Origin: an uncultured Pelagibacteraceae bacterium
GTDB taxonomy: Bacteria > Pseudomonadota > Alphaproteobacteria > Pelagibacterales > Pelagibacteraceae
Length of the DNA stretch: 64,000 bases
Direction: 5' to 3'
Assembly (NCBI GenBank): GCA_902624465.1
Contig: CACNXP010000003.1
Location: 1-64,000, forward strand
The translations under genes were made by a program, and so were the position numbers. The notes under the pieces are model-generated. The model saw only the letters and a list, made by a program, of their open reading frames with translations. It was not told where the DNA came from and did no database searches. Positions 1-10,704 of this stretch are shown here, in pieces; positions within the stretch are counted from its first letter, which is position 1, and each line of letters begins with the position of its first letter.

Positions 1-1119
1 TGCATTAGAAAAATCATTAATAAAGAAACAGTAAATGATATTGATATGGCTACAAATCTTGATCCTCAAAAGGTTTGTAAAGTTTTGAAAGAAAATAAAA
101 TTGATTATTTCGAAACTGGTATTGAACATGGAACAATTACAGCACTTATAGAAGGGTATAAATTTGAGATTACCTCATTGAGAGAAGATATTTTAACAGA
201 TGGAAGACACGCAAAAGTGAAATTTTCAAAAAATTGGAAAGAGGATGCATTGAGAAGAGATTTTACCATTAATTCCATTTACGCGGATGAAGAAGGAAAC
301 TTGTTCGATCCCTTTGAGGGTAAAAAAGACCTAGAAAACGGTTTCGTAAATTTTATAGGAGACGCTGATAAAAGAATTAAAGAAGATTATTTGAGAATTT
401 TAAGATATTTAAGATTTTTTGCTCATTACTCGAAGCATCCGCATAATCCAGAATTAATTAGGAAACTTAAAATTAATATTGGTGGTATCTCAAAATTATC
501 TAAAGAGAGATTGTTAGATGAGTTAAAAAAAATAACTCATTTAGAAATATTAGAAAAATTAGCTGATGATAAATTGGGCTCAGAATTATTTTTAATTGTT
601 TTTCCTGAATTGAATAATTTAAAAACTTTTTCAAAATTAAATTCAAAAAAAAAACAAATAATTAATAAAGCAGATTTTGTCTTTCTATTATCTTTAATGA
701 TTATTGATGAGACAGATAATGCAGATTATTTTATGTACAAATTTAATATTTCTAAAAAAGATCAAAAAAGAATTAAAATTATTGATAATTTTTTTAAGGA
801 AAAAATTGGACCAAAAACTTTTAGAGAGGAAAATTTTAATGGTATTTTTTATTATAATGGAAAACAAGCTGTAACTGATATTCTTAATTATTATTTAATC
901 AAATCAAAAAAAAATTTTGAAAATATTCAAAAATTAATCGATTTCTATAAAGATAAAACAATACCAAAAATGCCTGTGGGCGCAGAATTTTTAATGGAAA
1001 AATTCAATATTCCCGAAGGTAAACAATTGGGTGCAAAACTAAGAATAATTGAGGAAGAATGGGTGAAAAATAATTTTCAAATTTCAGATAAACAAGTAAG
1101 TCAAATTGTTAACAATTAG
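1..1119 (+). CDS. CCA tRNA nucleotidyltransferase / poly(A) polymerase family, 5' end outside window
   Basis: Frame is open from base 1 (CIRKIINKETVNDIDMATNLDP); DALRRDFTINSIYAD and YLRILRYLRFFAHY motifs of the class II nucleotidyltransferase family. Confidence 0.9.
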   Translation, partial: CIRKIINKETVNDIDMATNLDPQKVCKVLKENKIDYFETGIEHGTITALIEGYKFEITSLREDILTDGRHAKVKFSKNWKEDALRRDFTINSIYADEEGNLFDPFEGKKDLENGFVNFIGDADKRIKEDYLRILRYLRFFAHYSKHPHNPELIRKLKINIGGISKLSKERLLDELKKITHLEILEKLADDKLGSELFLIVFPELNNLKTFSKLNSKKKQIINKADFVFLLSLMIIDETDNADYFMYKFNISKKDQKRIKIIDNFFKEKIGPKTFREENFNGIFYYNGKQAVTDILNYYLIKSKKNFENIQKLIDFYKDKTIPKMPVGAEFLMEKFNIPEGKQLGAKLRIIEEEWVKNNFQISDKQVSQIVNN

Positions 1120-1592
1120 ATATATTTTACGTCTTTAATTTCGAAATTTTTGACCCCAGCAGGTGTTTTTATTTCAACTAAATCGTTTTTATTTTTTCCT
1201 ATTAAACCTTTACCTATAGGTGATTGAAAATAAATTAATTTTTGTTTAAGATCAGCTTCATCTTTTCCTACAATTTTATAATTTATTTTTTCTCCAGTAT
1301 CTAAATTTTCTAAAAACACAGTCGAGCCAAAGATAACTTTTCCATCATTATTTAATTTCGTAACATCAATGACATTTGCTCTAGCAATGATATCATTAAT
1401 TTCAGTAATCCTTCCCTCATTATGAGACTGCTCTTCTTTTGCAGCGTGGTACTCTGCATTTTCTTTTAGATCACCATGTGACCTCGCTTCAGCAATCGCC
1501 GCTACAATCTCAGGTCTTTTTTTTTCTTTTAAAAAGATTAATTCATCTTTAAGTTTATTTAAGCCATTAAAAGTAATTGGTTCTTTGTCCAT
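1116..1592 (-). CDS. greA: Transcription elongation factor GreA
   Basis: 158 aa; ARSHGDLKENAEYHAAKEEQ and SPIGKGLIGK motifs. Confidence 0.95.
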   Translation of the reverse strand: MDKEPITFNGLNKLKDELIFLKEKKRPEIVAAIAEARSHGDLKENAEYHAAKEEQSHNEGRITEINDIIARANVIDVTKLNNDGKVIFGSTVFLENLDTGEKINYKIVGKDEADLKQKLIYFQSPIGKGLIGKNKNDLVEIKTPAGVKNFEIKDVKYI

Positions 1593-1593
1593 G

Positions 1594-2421
1594 TTATTTC
1601 CATTTTGCTAACGGAGGTAATGACATTAAAATACCTTCAACATTCCCACCAGTTTGTAAACCAAATTTTGTTCCCCGGTCATAGAGTAAGTTAAATTCTG
1701 TATAACGACCTCTTTTTATGAATTGTAATTCTTTATGTTTTTTATTCCACCTTTTCTTCATTTTTTTTCTAATGATTTTTTCAAAAATAAGTTGAAAAGT
1801 AATCCCCACATCTCTAACAAATTTAAAATCTTTCTCAAAATTATCTTTTTTATAATCAAAAAAAATTCCACCAATACCTCTCGGTTCTTTTCTATGAGGT
1901 AAATAAAAATATTTATCACACCATTTCTTATATTTTGTATAATATTTCTTATTGTGTTGATCACACATTTTTTTTAGAGTTTTATGAAATTCTTTTTTTT
2001 CCTTATCATCCTTTATTGACGGGGTTACATCCATACCACCACCAAACCAGTCCTGAGTTGTGCAGATATATCTTGTATTAAAATGCATGGCAGGGATCAT
2101 GGGATTTTTCATATGCATCACAACGGAAATACCAGAAGCCCAAAAACTGGGATTTTTTTTTGCACCTAAAATATTTTTTTGAAATTGTTTCGGGAATTTT
2201 CCATGAACTTTAGAAAAATTTACTCCAACTTTATCAAATATTCTTCCATTTTTTAAAATTCTAAATTCTCCGCCTCCTTCATCTCTTTTTTTACTTCTGT
2301 TCCAAACAGTGGTTTTGATATCCGCATCTTTTTTTTCAAGGTTGGTTATAGTATGCCAAATAGCTTCTTGTAGCATTTTGAACCAATTACTTGTGATATC
2401 TTTTTTAATTTCTAAATCCAT
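1594..2421 (-). CDS. hemF: Aerobic coproporphyrinogen III oxidase
   Basis: WFGGGMDVTP, HRKEPRGIGGIFFD and KRGRYTEFNLLYDRGTKFGLQTGG motifs. Confidence 0.95.
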   Translation of the reverse strand: MDLEIKKDITSNWFKMLQEAIWHTITNLEKKDADIKTTVWNRSKKRDEGGGEFRILKNGRIFDKVGVNFSKVHGKFPKQFQKNILGAKKNPSFWASGISVVMHMKNPMIPAMHFNTRYICTTQDWFGGGMDVTPSIKDDKEKKEFHKTLKKMCDQHNKKYYTKYKKWCDKYFYLPHRKEPRGIGGIFFDYKKDNFEKDFKFVRDVGITFQLIFEKIIRKKMKKRWNKKHKELQFIKRGRYTEFNLLYDRGTKFGLQTGGNVEGILMSLPPLAKWK

Positions 2422-2422
2422 A

Positions 2423-2896
2423 TTAGATTAATTTAGTTTGTTTTAAACTTTCTGCCAATATGATTGCAACAGAGGATGCAATATTAAGTGAGCGTTTATT
2501 GTTTTTCATAGGAATTTTGAGTCTATCTTTAATTTTTTTGTGAACTTCATTTGGAACTCCGGCACTTTCTCTACCAAAAAGAATAGTGTCATTTTTATTA
2601 AACTTAAATTTTGTGTAAGAAACAGATGCTTTTGTGGTCATTAGAACTATTCTTTGATCTTTTTTCGATTTAAAAAAATCATCTGAGCTTGGATGGAATT
2701 TTATGTCTTTTTCATTCATATAATCCATAACGACTCGCTTAAATCTTCTGTCACTTAGCATAAACCCGCAAGGTTCTATTATTTCAAGTTTTGCGCCTAG
2801 GCACGCACAGGTTCTGATTATTGCTGCTGTATTTTGAGGTATGTCTGGTTCAAATAAAGCAATTTTAGGGCCATGATTTATCAAATTCTGTGTCAT
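2423..2896 (-). CDS. trmL: tRNA (cytidine(34)-2'-O)-methyltransferase, SPOUT family
   Basis: ALFEPDIPQNTAAIIRTCACLGA, ILFGRESAGVP and RSLNIASSVAI motifs. Confidence 0.9.
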   Translation of the reverse strand: MTQNLINHGPKIALFEPDIPQNTAAIIRTCACLGAKLEIIEPCGFMLSDRRFKRVVMDYMNEKDIKFHPSSDDFFKSKKDQRIVLMTTKASVSYTKFKFNKNDTILFGRESAGVPNEVHKKIKDRLKIPMKNNKRSLNIASSVAIILAESLKQTKLI

Positions 2897-2986
2897 TCTT
2901 TCAGTAGTAAATTTATCATTTTATATTATATGAAATCATATATTTAAGTAGAAAAAAGCAATATTGAGTATATTTAACTATTATTG

Positions 2987-3496
2987 ATGTCAGAAAAAAA
3001 AACTAATAGACGAGATTTCTTATTCACAGCAACTTATGCAGTTGGTGCAGTTGGTGTTGGTGCAACGATATGGCCAATGATTGATCAGATGAACCCAGAC
3101 GCATCAGTCAAAGCTTTAGCGAGCACTGAGGTTGATGTGAGTGCAGTTAATCCAGGTAAAACAATTACAGTTTTATGGAGAGGTAAACCAATTTTTATTC
3201 GTAGAAGAACACAAGATGAGATAGCTGAAGCAAGATCTGTAAAGTTAGAAGATTTAAAACATCCTGAAAAAGATGAGGATCGTGCAGTGAACCCCGAGTG
3301 GTTAGTCATGCTTGGAGTGTGCACTCACTTAGGTTGTGTTCCTTTAGATCAAAAAGGTGAGTACAATGGATGGTTTTGTCCTTGTCATGGTTCTCACTAT
3401 GATATCTCTGGAAGGATTAGAAAGGGACCAGCTCCAACAAATATGGAGATCCCTAAATATGAATTTGTTAATGCTAATACAATTAAAATTGGATAA
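2987..3496 (+). CDS. petA: Ubiquinol-cytochrome c reductase Rieske iron-sulfur subunit
   Basis: CTHLGCVPL and CPCHGSHYD Rieske boxes; TAT-like N-terminus RRDFLF; first gene of petABC. ATG at 2987 preferred over the TTG at 2984. Confidence 0.95.
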   Translation: MSEKKTNRRDFLFTATYAVGAVGVGATIWPMIDQMNPDASVKALASTEVDVSAVNPGKTITVLWRGKPIFIRRRTQDEIAEARSVKLEDLKHPEKDEDRAVNPEWLVMLGVCTHLGCVPLDQKGEYNGWFCPCHGSHYDISGRIRKGPAPTNMEIPKYEFVNANTIKIG

Positions 3497-3501
3497 TTAT
3501 T

Positions 3502-4764
3502 ATGAGTGATCACGAATACACACCGAAATCAAAATTTGGAAAATGGTTTAACGATCGTTTACCATTATTAACTCTTGCAAATCACTTAACTGATTATCCA
3601 ACACCAAAAAATTTAAATTATTGGTGGACGTTTGGTGGAATATTAACTTTTTGTTTGATTACTCAAATTGTAACGGGTTTAGTTCTTGCAATGCATTATA
3701 TTGCTCATGCTGATATGGCTTTTGATAGTGTCGAGCATATTATGAGAGATGTTAATTATGGTTGGTTAATTAGATACATTCATGCAAATGGTGCTTCAAT
3801 GTTTTTTTTAGCTGTTTATATTCATATATTTAGATCATTATTTTATGGTTCTTACAAAGCTCCTAGAGAAATAATTTGGATAATAGGTATCATCATTTAT
3901 TTATTAATGATGGCAGCTGCATTTTTGGGTTATGTACTTCCATGGGGCCAAATGAGTTTCTGGGGTGCAACTGTAATTACAAATCTATTTAGCGCAATTC
4001 CTTTAGTAGGCGAGGGTATTGTCACTTGGTTATGGGGAGGTTACTCAGTTGATAATCCTACTTTAACAAGATTTTTTACACTTCACTATTTAATACCTTT
4101 TTTAATTTTAGGTTTAGTTGTTCTTCACATATGGGCACTTCATGTACCTGGAAATAATAATCCAGTTGGAATTGACATTAAAAAACCTTCAAAAGATACA
4201 GTGCCATTCCATCCATACATCGTAATAAAAGATGGTTTTGCTTTACTAATGTTTATGATTGTTTTTGCATTTTTTGTTTTTTACACGCCAAATATTTTAG
4301 GTCATGCAGATAATTATATTGAAGCTAATCCATTAGTTACGCCGGCACATATTGTTCCGGAGTGGTATTTATTACCTTTCTATGCAATTTTAAGATCTGT
4401 ACCAGATAAACTTTTAGGAGTAGTTGCAATGTTATCTGCTATTTTAATTTTAGCAGCTCTTCCATGGCTTGATACTTCAAAAATTAGATCTGCAGTGTTT
4501 AGACCTTTATATAGACAATTTTATTGGATCCTTGTAGCTGATGTTTTGATTCTGGGATATGTAGGTGCTATGCCAGCTGAGGGATTATATCTGTTAGTTG
4601 CTAGAGTAGCTACAGCATACTATTTCTTACACTTTTTAGTGATACTTCCAGTTTTAGGTTGGAAAGAAAAAACTCTCCCAATTCCATTAAGTATTACCGA
4701 ACCAATACTAGGTGGATCACCTAATTTAGCTACAGCAAAAAACAAGGAAAGTTTAAATAAATAA
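3502..4764 (+). CDS. petB: Cytochrome b of the bc1 complex
   Basis: 420 aa multi-[21 protein letters not shown] and [13 protein letters not shown] motifs. Confidence 0.96.
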   Translation: MSDHEYTPKSKFGKWFNDRLPLLTLANHLTDYPTPKNLNYWWTFGGILTFCLITQIVTGLVLAMHYIAHADMAFDSVEHIMRDVNYGWLIRYIHANGASMFFLAVYIHIFRSLFYGSYKAPREIIWIIGIIIYLLMMAAAFLGYVLPWGQMSFWGATVITNLFSAIPLVGEGIVTWLWGGYSVDNPTLTRFFTLHYLIPFLILGLVVLHIWALHVPGNNNPVGIDIKKPSKDTVPFHPYIVIKDGFALLMFMIVFAFFVFYTPNILGHADNYIEANPLVTPAHIVPEWYLLPFYAILRSVPDKLLGVVAMLSAILILAALPWLDTSKIRSAVFRPLYRQFYWILVADVLILGYVGAMPAEGLYLLVARVATAYYFLHFLVILPVLGWKEKTLPIPLSITEPILGGSPNLATAKNKESLNK

Positions 4765-5544
4765 GTGAAAAATTTTTTTAAAATATTTTCATTTATTATC
4801 TTATTTTCTGGACTTTCATTTAGCACTCAAGCTGCAGAAAAAGTCGAATATCTAAAAACTGATTGGAGCTTTAAAGGACTCTTTGGAAAGTTTGATCGAG
4901 CTGCACTTCAAAGAGGTTATCAAGTCTACACAGAGGTATGTTCTTCTTGTCATTCGATGAAATATTTAAGTTATAGAAACTTAGCTGAAAAAGGGGGACC
5001 AGAATTTTCTATAGAGCAAGCAAAAGCTATTGCTGCATCTTTTGAAGTCAAAGATGGACCTAATTCAGATGGCGATATGTTTACTCGTCCGGGCAGATTA
5101 TCAGATAAATTTGTAATGCCCTATGATAATGTTCAAGCTGCTCAAGCAGCAAATGGAGGTGCTTATCCACCAGATATGTCTGTATTAGTTAAAGCGAGAG
5201 GAGGTGGGGTAGATTATATTTACTCTTTGCTTCAAGGATATGAAGACCCACCAGCTGGAGTTACTTTAGATGATGGTGTTTATTATAATAAATACATGTA
5301 TGGGAATAAAATAAAAATGGCTAATCAGTTATCAGATGGATTACTGGAATACTCAGATGGTACAACAGCCTCTGTTGAACAAATGTCAAAAGATGTAACA
5401 ACATTCTTAATGTGGTCAGCTGAACCTCATTTAGAGTCGAGACATAGAATGGGTTTTAAAGCTATCGTGTATTTAATTATTTTAACAATCCTAGTTTATT
5501 TTAGTATGAAAAGAATATGGTCACGTATTGAAACGGAAGTTTAG
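4765..5544 (+). CDS. petC: Cytochrome c1 of the bc1 complex
   Basis: CSSCHSMKYLSYRNL heme motif, C-terminal TM anchor; GTG start directly after the petB stop. Confidence 0.95.
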   Translation: MKNFFKIFSFIILFSGLSFSTQAAEKVEYLKTDWSFKGLFGKFDRAALQRGYQVYTEVCSSCHSMKYLSYRNLAEKGGPEFSIEQAKAIAASFEVKDGPNSDGDMFTRPGRLSDKFVMPYDNVQAAQAANGGAYPPDMSVLVKARGGGVDYIYSLLQGYEDPPAGVTLDDGVYYNKYMYGNKIKMANQLSDGLLEYSDGTTASVEQMSKDVTTFLMWSAEPHLESRHRMGFKAIVYLIILTILVYFSMKRIWSRIETEV

Positions 5545-6594
5545 AACGTCTCCATCTTTAACTATATAATCTTTTCCCTCTAATCGCATTTTTCCGTTAT
5601 TTTTTGAATTTACCCAACCATCATTAGATATGAAATCATCGTAAGAAATAGTTTCAGCCCGAATAAATCCTTTTTCAAAATCAGTATGAATTTCACCTGC
5701 AGCCTTTGGAGCGGGACAATTTTTTTCAATTGTCCATGCTCGAGTTTCTTCGGGTCCAGATGTAAAGTATGTATCTAGGTCAAGAATTTCGTAACCTTTC
5801 TTAATAAGTTTATTCAATCCTGTTTCCTTTAATCCAATCATTTCCATATAATTTTTTCTCTCATTACTATCAAATTCATTTATTTGATTTTCTATGTCCG
5901 CAGAAACAATTAAAGTATTATTATTTCCATATTTATCAATAAATGATTGAGTGTAATTATTTCCACTCTGAACACTTTGCTCATCAACGTTACAAACAAA
6001 AATTTTAGGTTTGAGTGATAATAATCCAGATTGATTAAGTTGCTTTTTATTAAATTGAGTTTTTAAATCATCAAAACTTTTATTATTATTTATACAATCC
6101 ATAGCTATTTCGAGAATTTTGATTTGATCCTCATCAACATTTTTTTTATTATTTTTTTCTAACCTTTTTTGAATAGACTCAAGATCTGCAAGCATCATCT
6201 CTGTTTCTATTATTTCTATATCTCTTACTGGATCAACAGAGGGGTTAACATTTTGAATATCATTAGAGTCAAAACATCTGATCATGTGAATAATTGCATC
6301 GACTTCTCTAATATGAGAAAGAAATTTATTACCCAAACCTTCACCTTTAGATGCTCCTTTTACCAGCCCTGCAATATCAACAAAAGAGATAGTGGTATTT
6401 ATAATTTTTTTTGATTTTGAAATTTTAGCTAAATTATTTAATCTTTCATCAGGAACTATTACAACTCCAATATTTGGATCAATTGTACAAAAAGGAAAAT
6501 TAGCTGCCTGTGCCTTACTGGAATTAGTTAATGCATTGAAAAGAGTTGATTTACCAACATTAGGTAATCCAACGATCCCACATTTAAAACTCAT
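5521..6594 (-). CDS. ychF: Redox-regulated ATPase / P-loop protein YchF
   Basis: GIVGLPNVGKSTLFNALT, DIAGLVKGASKGEGLGNKFL and C-terminal TGS-like domain. Confidence 0.96.
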   Translation of the reverse strand: MSFKCGIVGLPNVGKSTLFNALTNSSKAQAANFPFCTIDPNIGVVIVPDERLNNLAKISKSKKIINTTISFVDIAGLVKGASKGEGLGNKFLSHIREVDAIIHMIRCFDSNDIQNVNPSVDPVRDIEIIETEMMLADLESIQKRLEKNNKKNVDEDQIKILEIAMDCINNNKSFDDLKTQFNKKQLNQSGLLSLKPKIFVCNVDEQSVQSGNNYTQSFIDKYGNNNTLIVSADIENQINEFDSNERKNYMEMIGLKETGLNKLIKKGYEILDLDTYFTSGPEETRAWTIEKNCPAPKAAGEIHTDFEKGFIRAETISYDDFISNDGWVNSKNNGKMRLEGKDYIVKDGDVLNFRFNT

Positions 6595-7154
6595 TATTTA
6601 TTATTAACTGTGCTTGAAAATAAATCTAATTTTTTTTCAACAAGTATCGAGAGTGACTCAGTTATATTTTTGGATATTTTTTCTACACCCATAATTTCTT
6701 CATCATCAAAGTTTTGCAAAACATAATCAGATACTTCAATGGGTCCTTTTGGTTTTCCTATACCTATTCTAACTCTTGAGTAATCTTTTCCAATAAATTT
6801 ATCAATAGAAGATATTCCATTGTGGCCAGCACTTGATCCACCAAATTTCGCTTTTATTTTTCCAAACTCAACATCAAGATCATCATGAAAAACAATTACA
6901 TTTTCTGGTTCAATTTTAAAATATTCGATTAGTTCTCTGATACATATTCCAGAGTTATTCATAAAAGTTAAGGGCTTGATGGCATAAACTTTTTTACTAT
7001 CAATATTACCAGTTGTTAACAAACCTTTGAATTTGGGTTTTTGTTTTGTAAGCCCGAACTCTTTATTGATGGAATCTATTATTCTAAAACCAACATTATG
7101 TCTATTATTTTCACTATCTGGAGTTGGATTACCTAAACCTACAAATAAAAGCAT
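6594..7154 (-). CDS. pth: Peptidyl-tRNA hydrolase
   Basis: FVGLGNP, NRHNVGFRIID, FHDDLDVEFGK and GHNGISSID motifs. Confidence 0.95.
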   Translation of the reverse strand: MLLFVGLGNPTPDSENNRHNVGFRIIDSINKEFGLTKQKPKFKGLLTTGNIDSKKVYAIKPLTFMNNSGICIRELIEYFKIEPENVIVFHDDLDVEFGKIKAKFGGSSAGHNGISSIDKFIGKDYSRVRIGIGKPKGPIEVSDYVLQNFDDEEIMGVEKISKNITESLSILVEKKLDLFSSTVNNK

Positions 7155-7188
7155 AAACTATTAAAATTAGTATTTCAAATTTAGTGGA

Positions 7189-7917
7189 TTATTTTTTTTC
7201 TTCTGGGGCTTTTTTGTCTGCAGGTTTTTTATCGTCACCCTCTTTTTTATCACCCTCCGCAGCTGGTTTATCTCCTTCAGCTGCAGCTGCTTCTGTTCCT
7301 TCAGCACCTTCTTCACCCTCTGCAGTTTCTGCTTCTGCTGGTTTTTCTGGCTCTTTCATTACTGTTGGTGCTGCTAAGGTTGCAATTACGAAATCTCTTC
7401 CTTGAATAGTTGGTGTTACTTCTGCATCTAGTTTAACTGAAGAAATTTTAAAACTTGACCCGATATCTATACCATCTAAATCTAAAGTAATACTTTCAGG
7501 TATTTTTTCGCTTGGGCATTTTAATTCAACTTTTCTTCTTACAATGTTAAGCACTCCACCTCTTTTTAAACCTGGAGATTTTTCATGATTAATAAAATTA
7601 ACTGGAACTTCAATCTTAATTTTCACTCCAGGGAGAACTCTTAGAAAATCTACATGAGTAGGTTCATCACTTATGATGTGATACTTTACTTCTCTAGGTA
7701 ATACATTTTGAGATTTTCCATCTACATTTAATGTAATAATGTTTGATAAAAAGTTTTCTTTCTCAATCAAGGTTTTTAATAATTTCTTTGATATAGAAAC
7801 TTTTTGATTTTGGTCTTTACCTCCGTAAATAATCCCTGGAACACTACCATCATTCCTGATAGCATTGAGTTGACCTTTAGTTTTGTTATCCCTGATCTTA
7901 GCTTCTAATGAATTCAT
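7189..7917 (-). CDS. rplY: 50S ribosomal protein L25/TL5/Ctc with acidic Ala/Glu/Lys-rich C-terminal tail
   Basis: N-terminal RNAIRNDGSVPGIIYGG and TL5 beta domain; low-complexity tail PEKPAEAETAEGEEGAEGTEAAAAEGDKPA. Confidence 0.92.
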   Translation of the reverse strand: MNSLEAKIRDNKTKGQLNAIRNDGSVPGIIYGGKDQNQKVSISKKLLKTLIEKENFLSNIITLNVDGKSQNVLPREVKYHIISDEPTHVDFLRVLPGVKIKIEVPVNFINHEKSPGLKRGGVLNIVRRKVELKCPSEKIPESITLDLDGIDIGSSFKISSVKLDAEVTPTIQGRDFVIATLAAPTVMKEPEKPAEAETAEGEEGAEGTEAAAAEGDKPAAEGDKKEGDDKKPADKKAPEEKK

Positions 7918-7960
7918 AAAACAGAGGTTTTTAACCCATGTTCATAAATAATCAAGGTAA

Positions 7961-8893
7961 TTATTTGAATAAATCTGAAACTGATGTCGAATTAGAAATT
8001 CTTTTTATTGCTTCTCCCATAAGGGCAGAAATTGGTAAAACTTCTATGTTTTTAACATTTTTAGTTTTTGCACTATTATCTATCGTGTCAGTAATAACTA
8101 AATTTTTAATTACCGAATTTTTAATTTTTTTAACTGCATCTCCACTTAGCACTCCATGAGTAATATAAACATAAACATCTTTTGCACCTCTTTGTTTTAA
8201 GGCCTTAGCGGCATTGACAATAGTACCACCAGAATCAATTATATCGTCAACCAAGATACATGTTTTACCTTTTACATCCCCAATAACATTCATTACTTGT
8301 GATTGACCAGGTTTTGGTCTTCTCTTATCAACAATAGCTAAGCCAATGTTTAAGATTTTACCAAGTGCCCTAGCTCTTTCTGTGCCACCGACATCTGGTG
8401 CAACACAGATTAAATTTTTATTTTTGATTTTCTTTTTGACGTGTCGTGCAAAAATTGGAGTAGAAAAAAGGTTATCTACAGGGATGTCAAAAAAACCTTG
8501 AATTTGACCAGCGTGGAGATCAACTGTCACAACTCTATCTGCTCCAGCTTTAGTAATTAAATTTGAAACAAGCTTTGCTGATATAGATGTTCTTGGTACA
8601 ACTTTTCTATCTTGTCTCGCATAACCAAAATAAGGAATTACAGCAGTTATATTTTTTGCCGATGATCTTTTTAAAGCATCAATACATAATAATAATTCCA
8701 TTAAATTGTCATTAGCTGGTGAAGAAATAGATTGAATTATAAAAATGCTATTCCCTCTTATATTTTCATTTATTTCAATGTAAATTTCACCATCTGCAAA
8801 TTTTCTTATACTAGAATTGACAAGTTTAGATTTTAAATATTTAGCGATATTTTTACTTAGGATTTTATTACTATTTCCAGTTAATAATTTCAT
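7961..8893 (-). CDS. prs: Ribose-phosphate pyrophosphokinase
   Basis: [26 protein letters not shown] and [14 protein letters not shown] motifs. Confidence 0.96.
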   Translation of the reverse strand: MKLLTGNSNKILSKNIAKYLKSKLVNSSIRKFADGEIYIEINENIRGNSIFIIQSISSPANDNLMELLLCIDALKRSSAKNITAVIPYFGYARQDRKVVPRTSISAKLVSNLITKAGADRVVTVDLHAGQIQGFFDIPVDNLFSTPIFARHVKKKIKNKNLICVAPDVGGTERARALGKILNIGLAIVDKRRPKPGQSQVMNVIGDVKGKTCILVDDIIDSGGTIVNAAKALKQRGAKDVYVYITHGVLSGDAVKKIKNSVIKNLVITDTIDNSAKTKNVKNIEVLPISALMGEAIKRISNSTSVSDLFK

Positions 8894-8900
8894 GAAAAGT

Positions 8901-9659
8901 TTAATTAATCATAATTATTGAAATATTTCTACCATAATCATTTAGATTTAATTTTAATGATCTTCTTGCACTAAAAAAATTATTTTTTCTATCGAATGTA
9001 TCAATTTTTATCATATCAATTCTATTGATTTTCTGTGATTTAAGTTGAGATTTGACATAATTTGGTAAATCAAAATAAATTAAATCATTTTTATTTTTAA
9101 AGAAAATTTTGTTTTTTTTGTGTTTTTTAATAAATTTCTTTTTAAAGTCAGCTTTTACTTCGTAGTTTTTTTGAGTAATTGATGGACCAATTGCTCCTAT
9201 AATATTTTTTGGATTACACCCTTTTTTAAGCATAAAATTAATAACATTTTTGATTATCCCTCTATATGCACCTTTCCATCCGGCATGTATAGCCGCGATA
9301 ATTTCTTTTTTATAGTCATATAATAACACTGGTACGCAATCAGCAGTTAATACAGCTATTGGAAGTTTTTTTTGATCAGTTATTATTGCGTCAGCTTTAA
9401 TTTTCTTTTTTAATTTTGAATTTTTATTTAAAAAAACTAACTTATTGCTATGTACTTGATGATTTAAATAAATATTTTTTGTTTTTTTTCCTATTTTATT
9501 TTTGACAATTTTTAAATTTTTTAAAATATTATTTTTGTTATCATGAGAACCGGGACCACAATTTAGACTTTTATATATTCCTTTTGATTTACCTCCATTC
9601 TTATTAAAAAAACCATGACTTATATTTTTGTTTTTTAATAATTTTTGAGAAGTGATCAG
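8901..9659 (-). CDS. pgeF: PgeF/YfiH family multicopper polyphenol oxidoreductase-type protein; full frame with a non-ATG/GTG/TTG start
   Basis: Manual translation upstream of the tracked ORF (9329) stays open to a TAG at 9669-9671 and gives [30 protein letters not shown]...VHS...[47 protein letters not shown]. The 5' end is approximate. Confidence 0.8.
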   Translation of the reverse strand: MITSQKLLKNKNISHGFFNKNGGKSKGIYKSLNCGPGSHDNKNNILKNLKIVKNKIGKKTKNIYLNHQVHSNKLVFLNKNSKLKKKIKADAIITDQKKLPIAVLTADCVPVLLYDYKKEIIAAIHAGWKGAYRGIIKNVINFMLKKGCNPKNIIGAIGPSITQKNYEVKADFKKKFIKKHKKNKIFFKNKNDLIYFDLPNYVKSQLKSQKINRIDMIKIDTFDRKNNFFSARRSLKLNLNDYGRNISIIMIN

Positions 9660-9660
9660 A

Positions 9661-10704
9661 TCAAAATCCTAAATTAAAATCATTTTTTTGATTTTTTATT
9701 AACATAACTTTAAACAATTTTCCCATTTGTTTATCATCTGTTAATCTTTTTAATCTGTAATAAATATCTGCTTTTTTTAAAAAATTTTGATTTTTTGCAA
9801 TCATCTCAGCTCTTTCTTGGATACCCATTTTTGTAAGAAATTCTTTTTGTGTTGTAATACTATGTTTTAATCCTCCCAGTTTCTTGATTATTTTTTCAAA
9901 TAATCGAAAATTAATATTATGCGTGATATCTGAACTCCCAATTTTAGCTAAAACATCTGAATATTCATGTTTATATATTGCTTGCAAAGTATTTTTCATT
10001 TTATCCTCATTATATCCATAATCTATGATCAAAATTCCTCCAGATCTCACTTTAACTATTTTTGAAATTTTTTTCAGATAATTAATGCCAAGCTCTGAAT
10101 ATTCTATAAAATTCTGTTTTTTAGATATTTTAAAGTTAATCTTTTTTTCATAATTTTTCATATTAATCTTTTTTTCCAAAAAAGAGGTTGTTTTTTTGTT
10201 TAAACTAACAAACTTTTCAAACCATAGATTTCCTTTTTTTTGAAATTGTTTAATTGCAAGTGCATCAAAAAACTCATTTGCAACAAATATACTAGGAATT
10301 TTTTTAATTTTTTTTAAATCGTTTATCCAATTTACATCTGAATTAAATAATTCTTTTTTTTGTATCCTTCTTAAAGTAGGACTTATCTCATAAATTACCA
10401 ACCTGCAGGATTTGAAAAACAATGGAAACTTTTTAAAACTTTCTATAAGAATTTTCATCATTGCAGCATTTCCTGCTCCAAGTTCAATTAAGTTGAATTC
10501 TTTTGGTGACCCTATACTTTTCCAAAAACTTACAACCCAAATAGCAATCATTTCAGAAAATAATCTTGATACATTAGGAGCTGTAATAAAATCTCCTTTT
10601 TTGCCAAATGGATTTTTTTTTATATAGTAACCAGACTTTTTATTATACAGAGAGATATTTATAAACTTGTCTAAGGGTAGATTAACTATTTTGTCTGTTT
10701 TCAT
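9661..10704 (-). CDS. SAM-dependent methyltransferase, MidA/NDUFAF7 (DUF185) family
   Basis: GKKGDFITAPNVSRLFSEMIAIW, LIELGAGNAAMM and IFVANEFFDALAIKQF motifs. Confidence 0.88.
   Translation of the reverse strand: MKTDKIVNLPLDKFINISLYNKKSGYYIKKNPFGKKGDFITAPNVSRLFSEMIAIWVVSFWKSIGSPKEFNLIELGAGNAAMMKILIESFKKFPLFFKSCRLVIYEISPTLRRIQKKELFNSDVNWINDLKKIKKIPSIFVANEFFDALAIKQFQKKGNLWFEKFVSLNKKTTSFLEKKINMKNYEKKINFKISKKQNFIEYSELGINYLKKISKIVKVRSGGILIIDYGYNEDKMKNTLQAIYKHEYSDVLAKIGSSDITHNINFRLFEKIIKKLGGLKHSITTQKEFLTKMGIQERAEMIAKNQNFLKKADIYYRLKRLTDDKQMGKLFKVMLIKNQKNDFNLGF

Noticed and set aside
1758-1964. Minus-strand ORF inside hemF, plus many other 60-100 aa ORFs (e.g. 6169-6414, 12096-12398, 18289-18522, 28332-28619, 51474-51737)
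   Set aside because: Overlap strongly conserved genes in other frames; no recognisable motifs; expected by chance in the track.
7184-7405. Ser/Ala/Pro-rich 73-aa ORF on the plus strand
   Set aside because: Antisense shadow of the low-complexity rplY tail; composition follows directly from the GC-rich repeats on the other strand.
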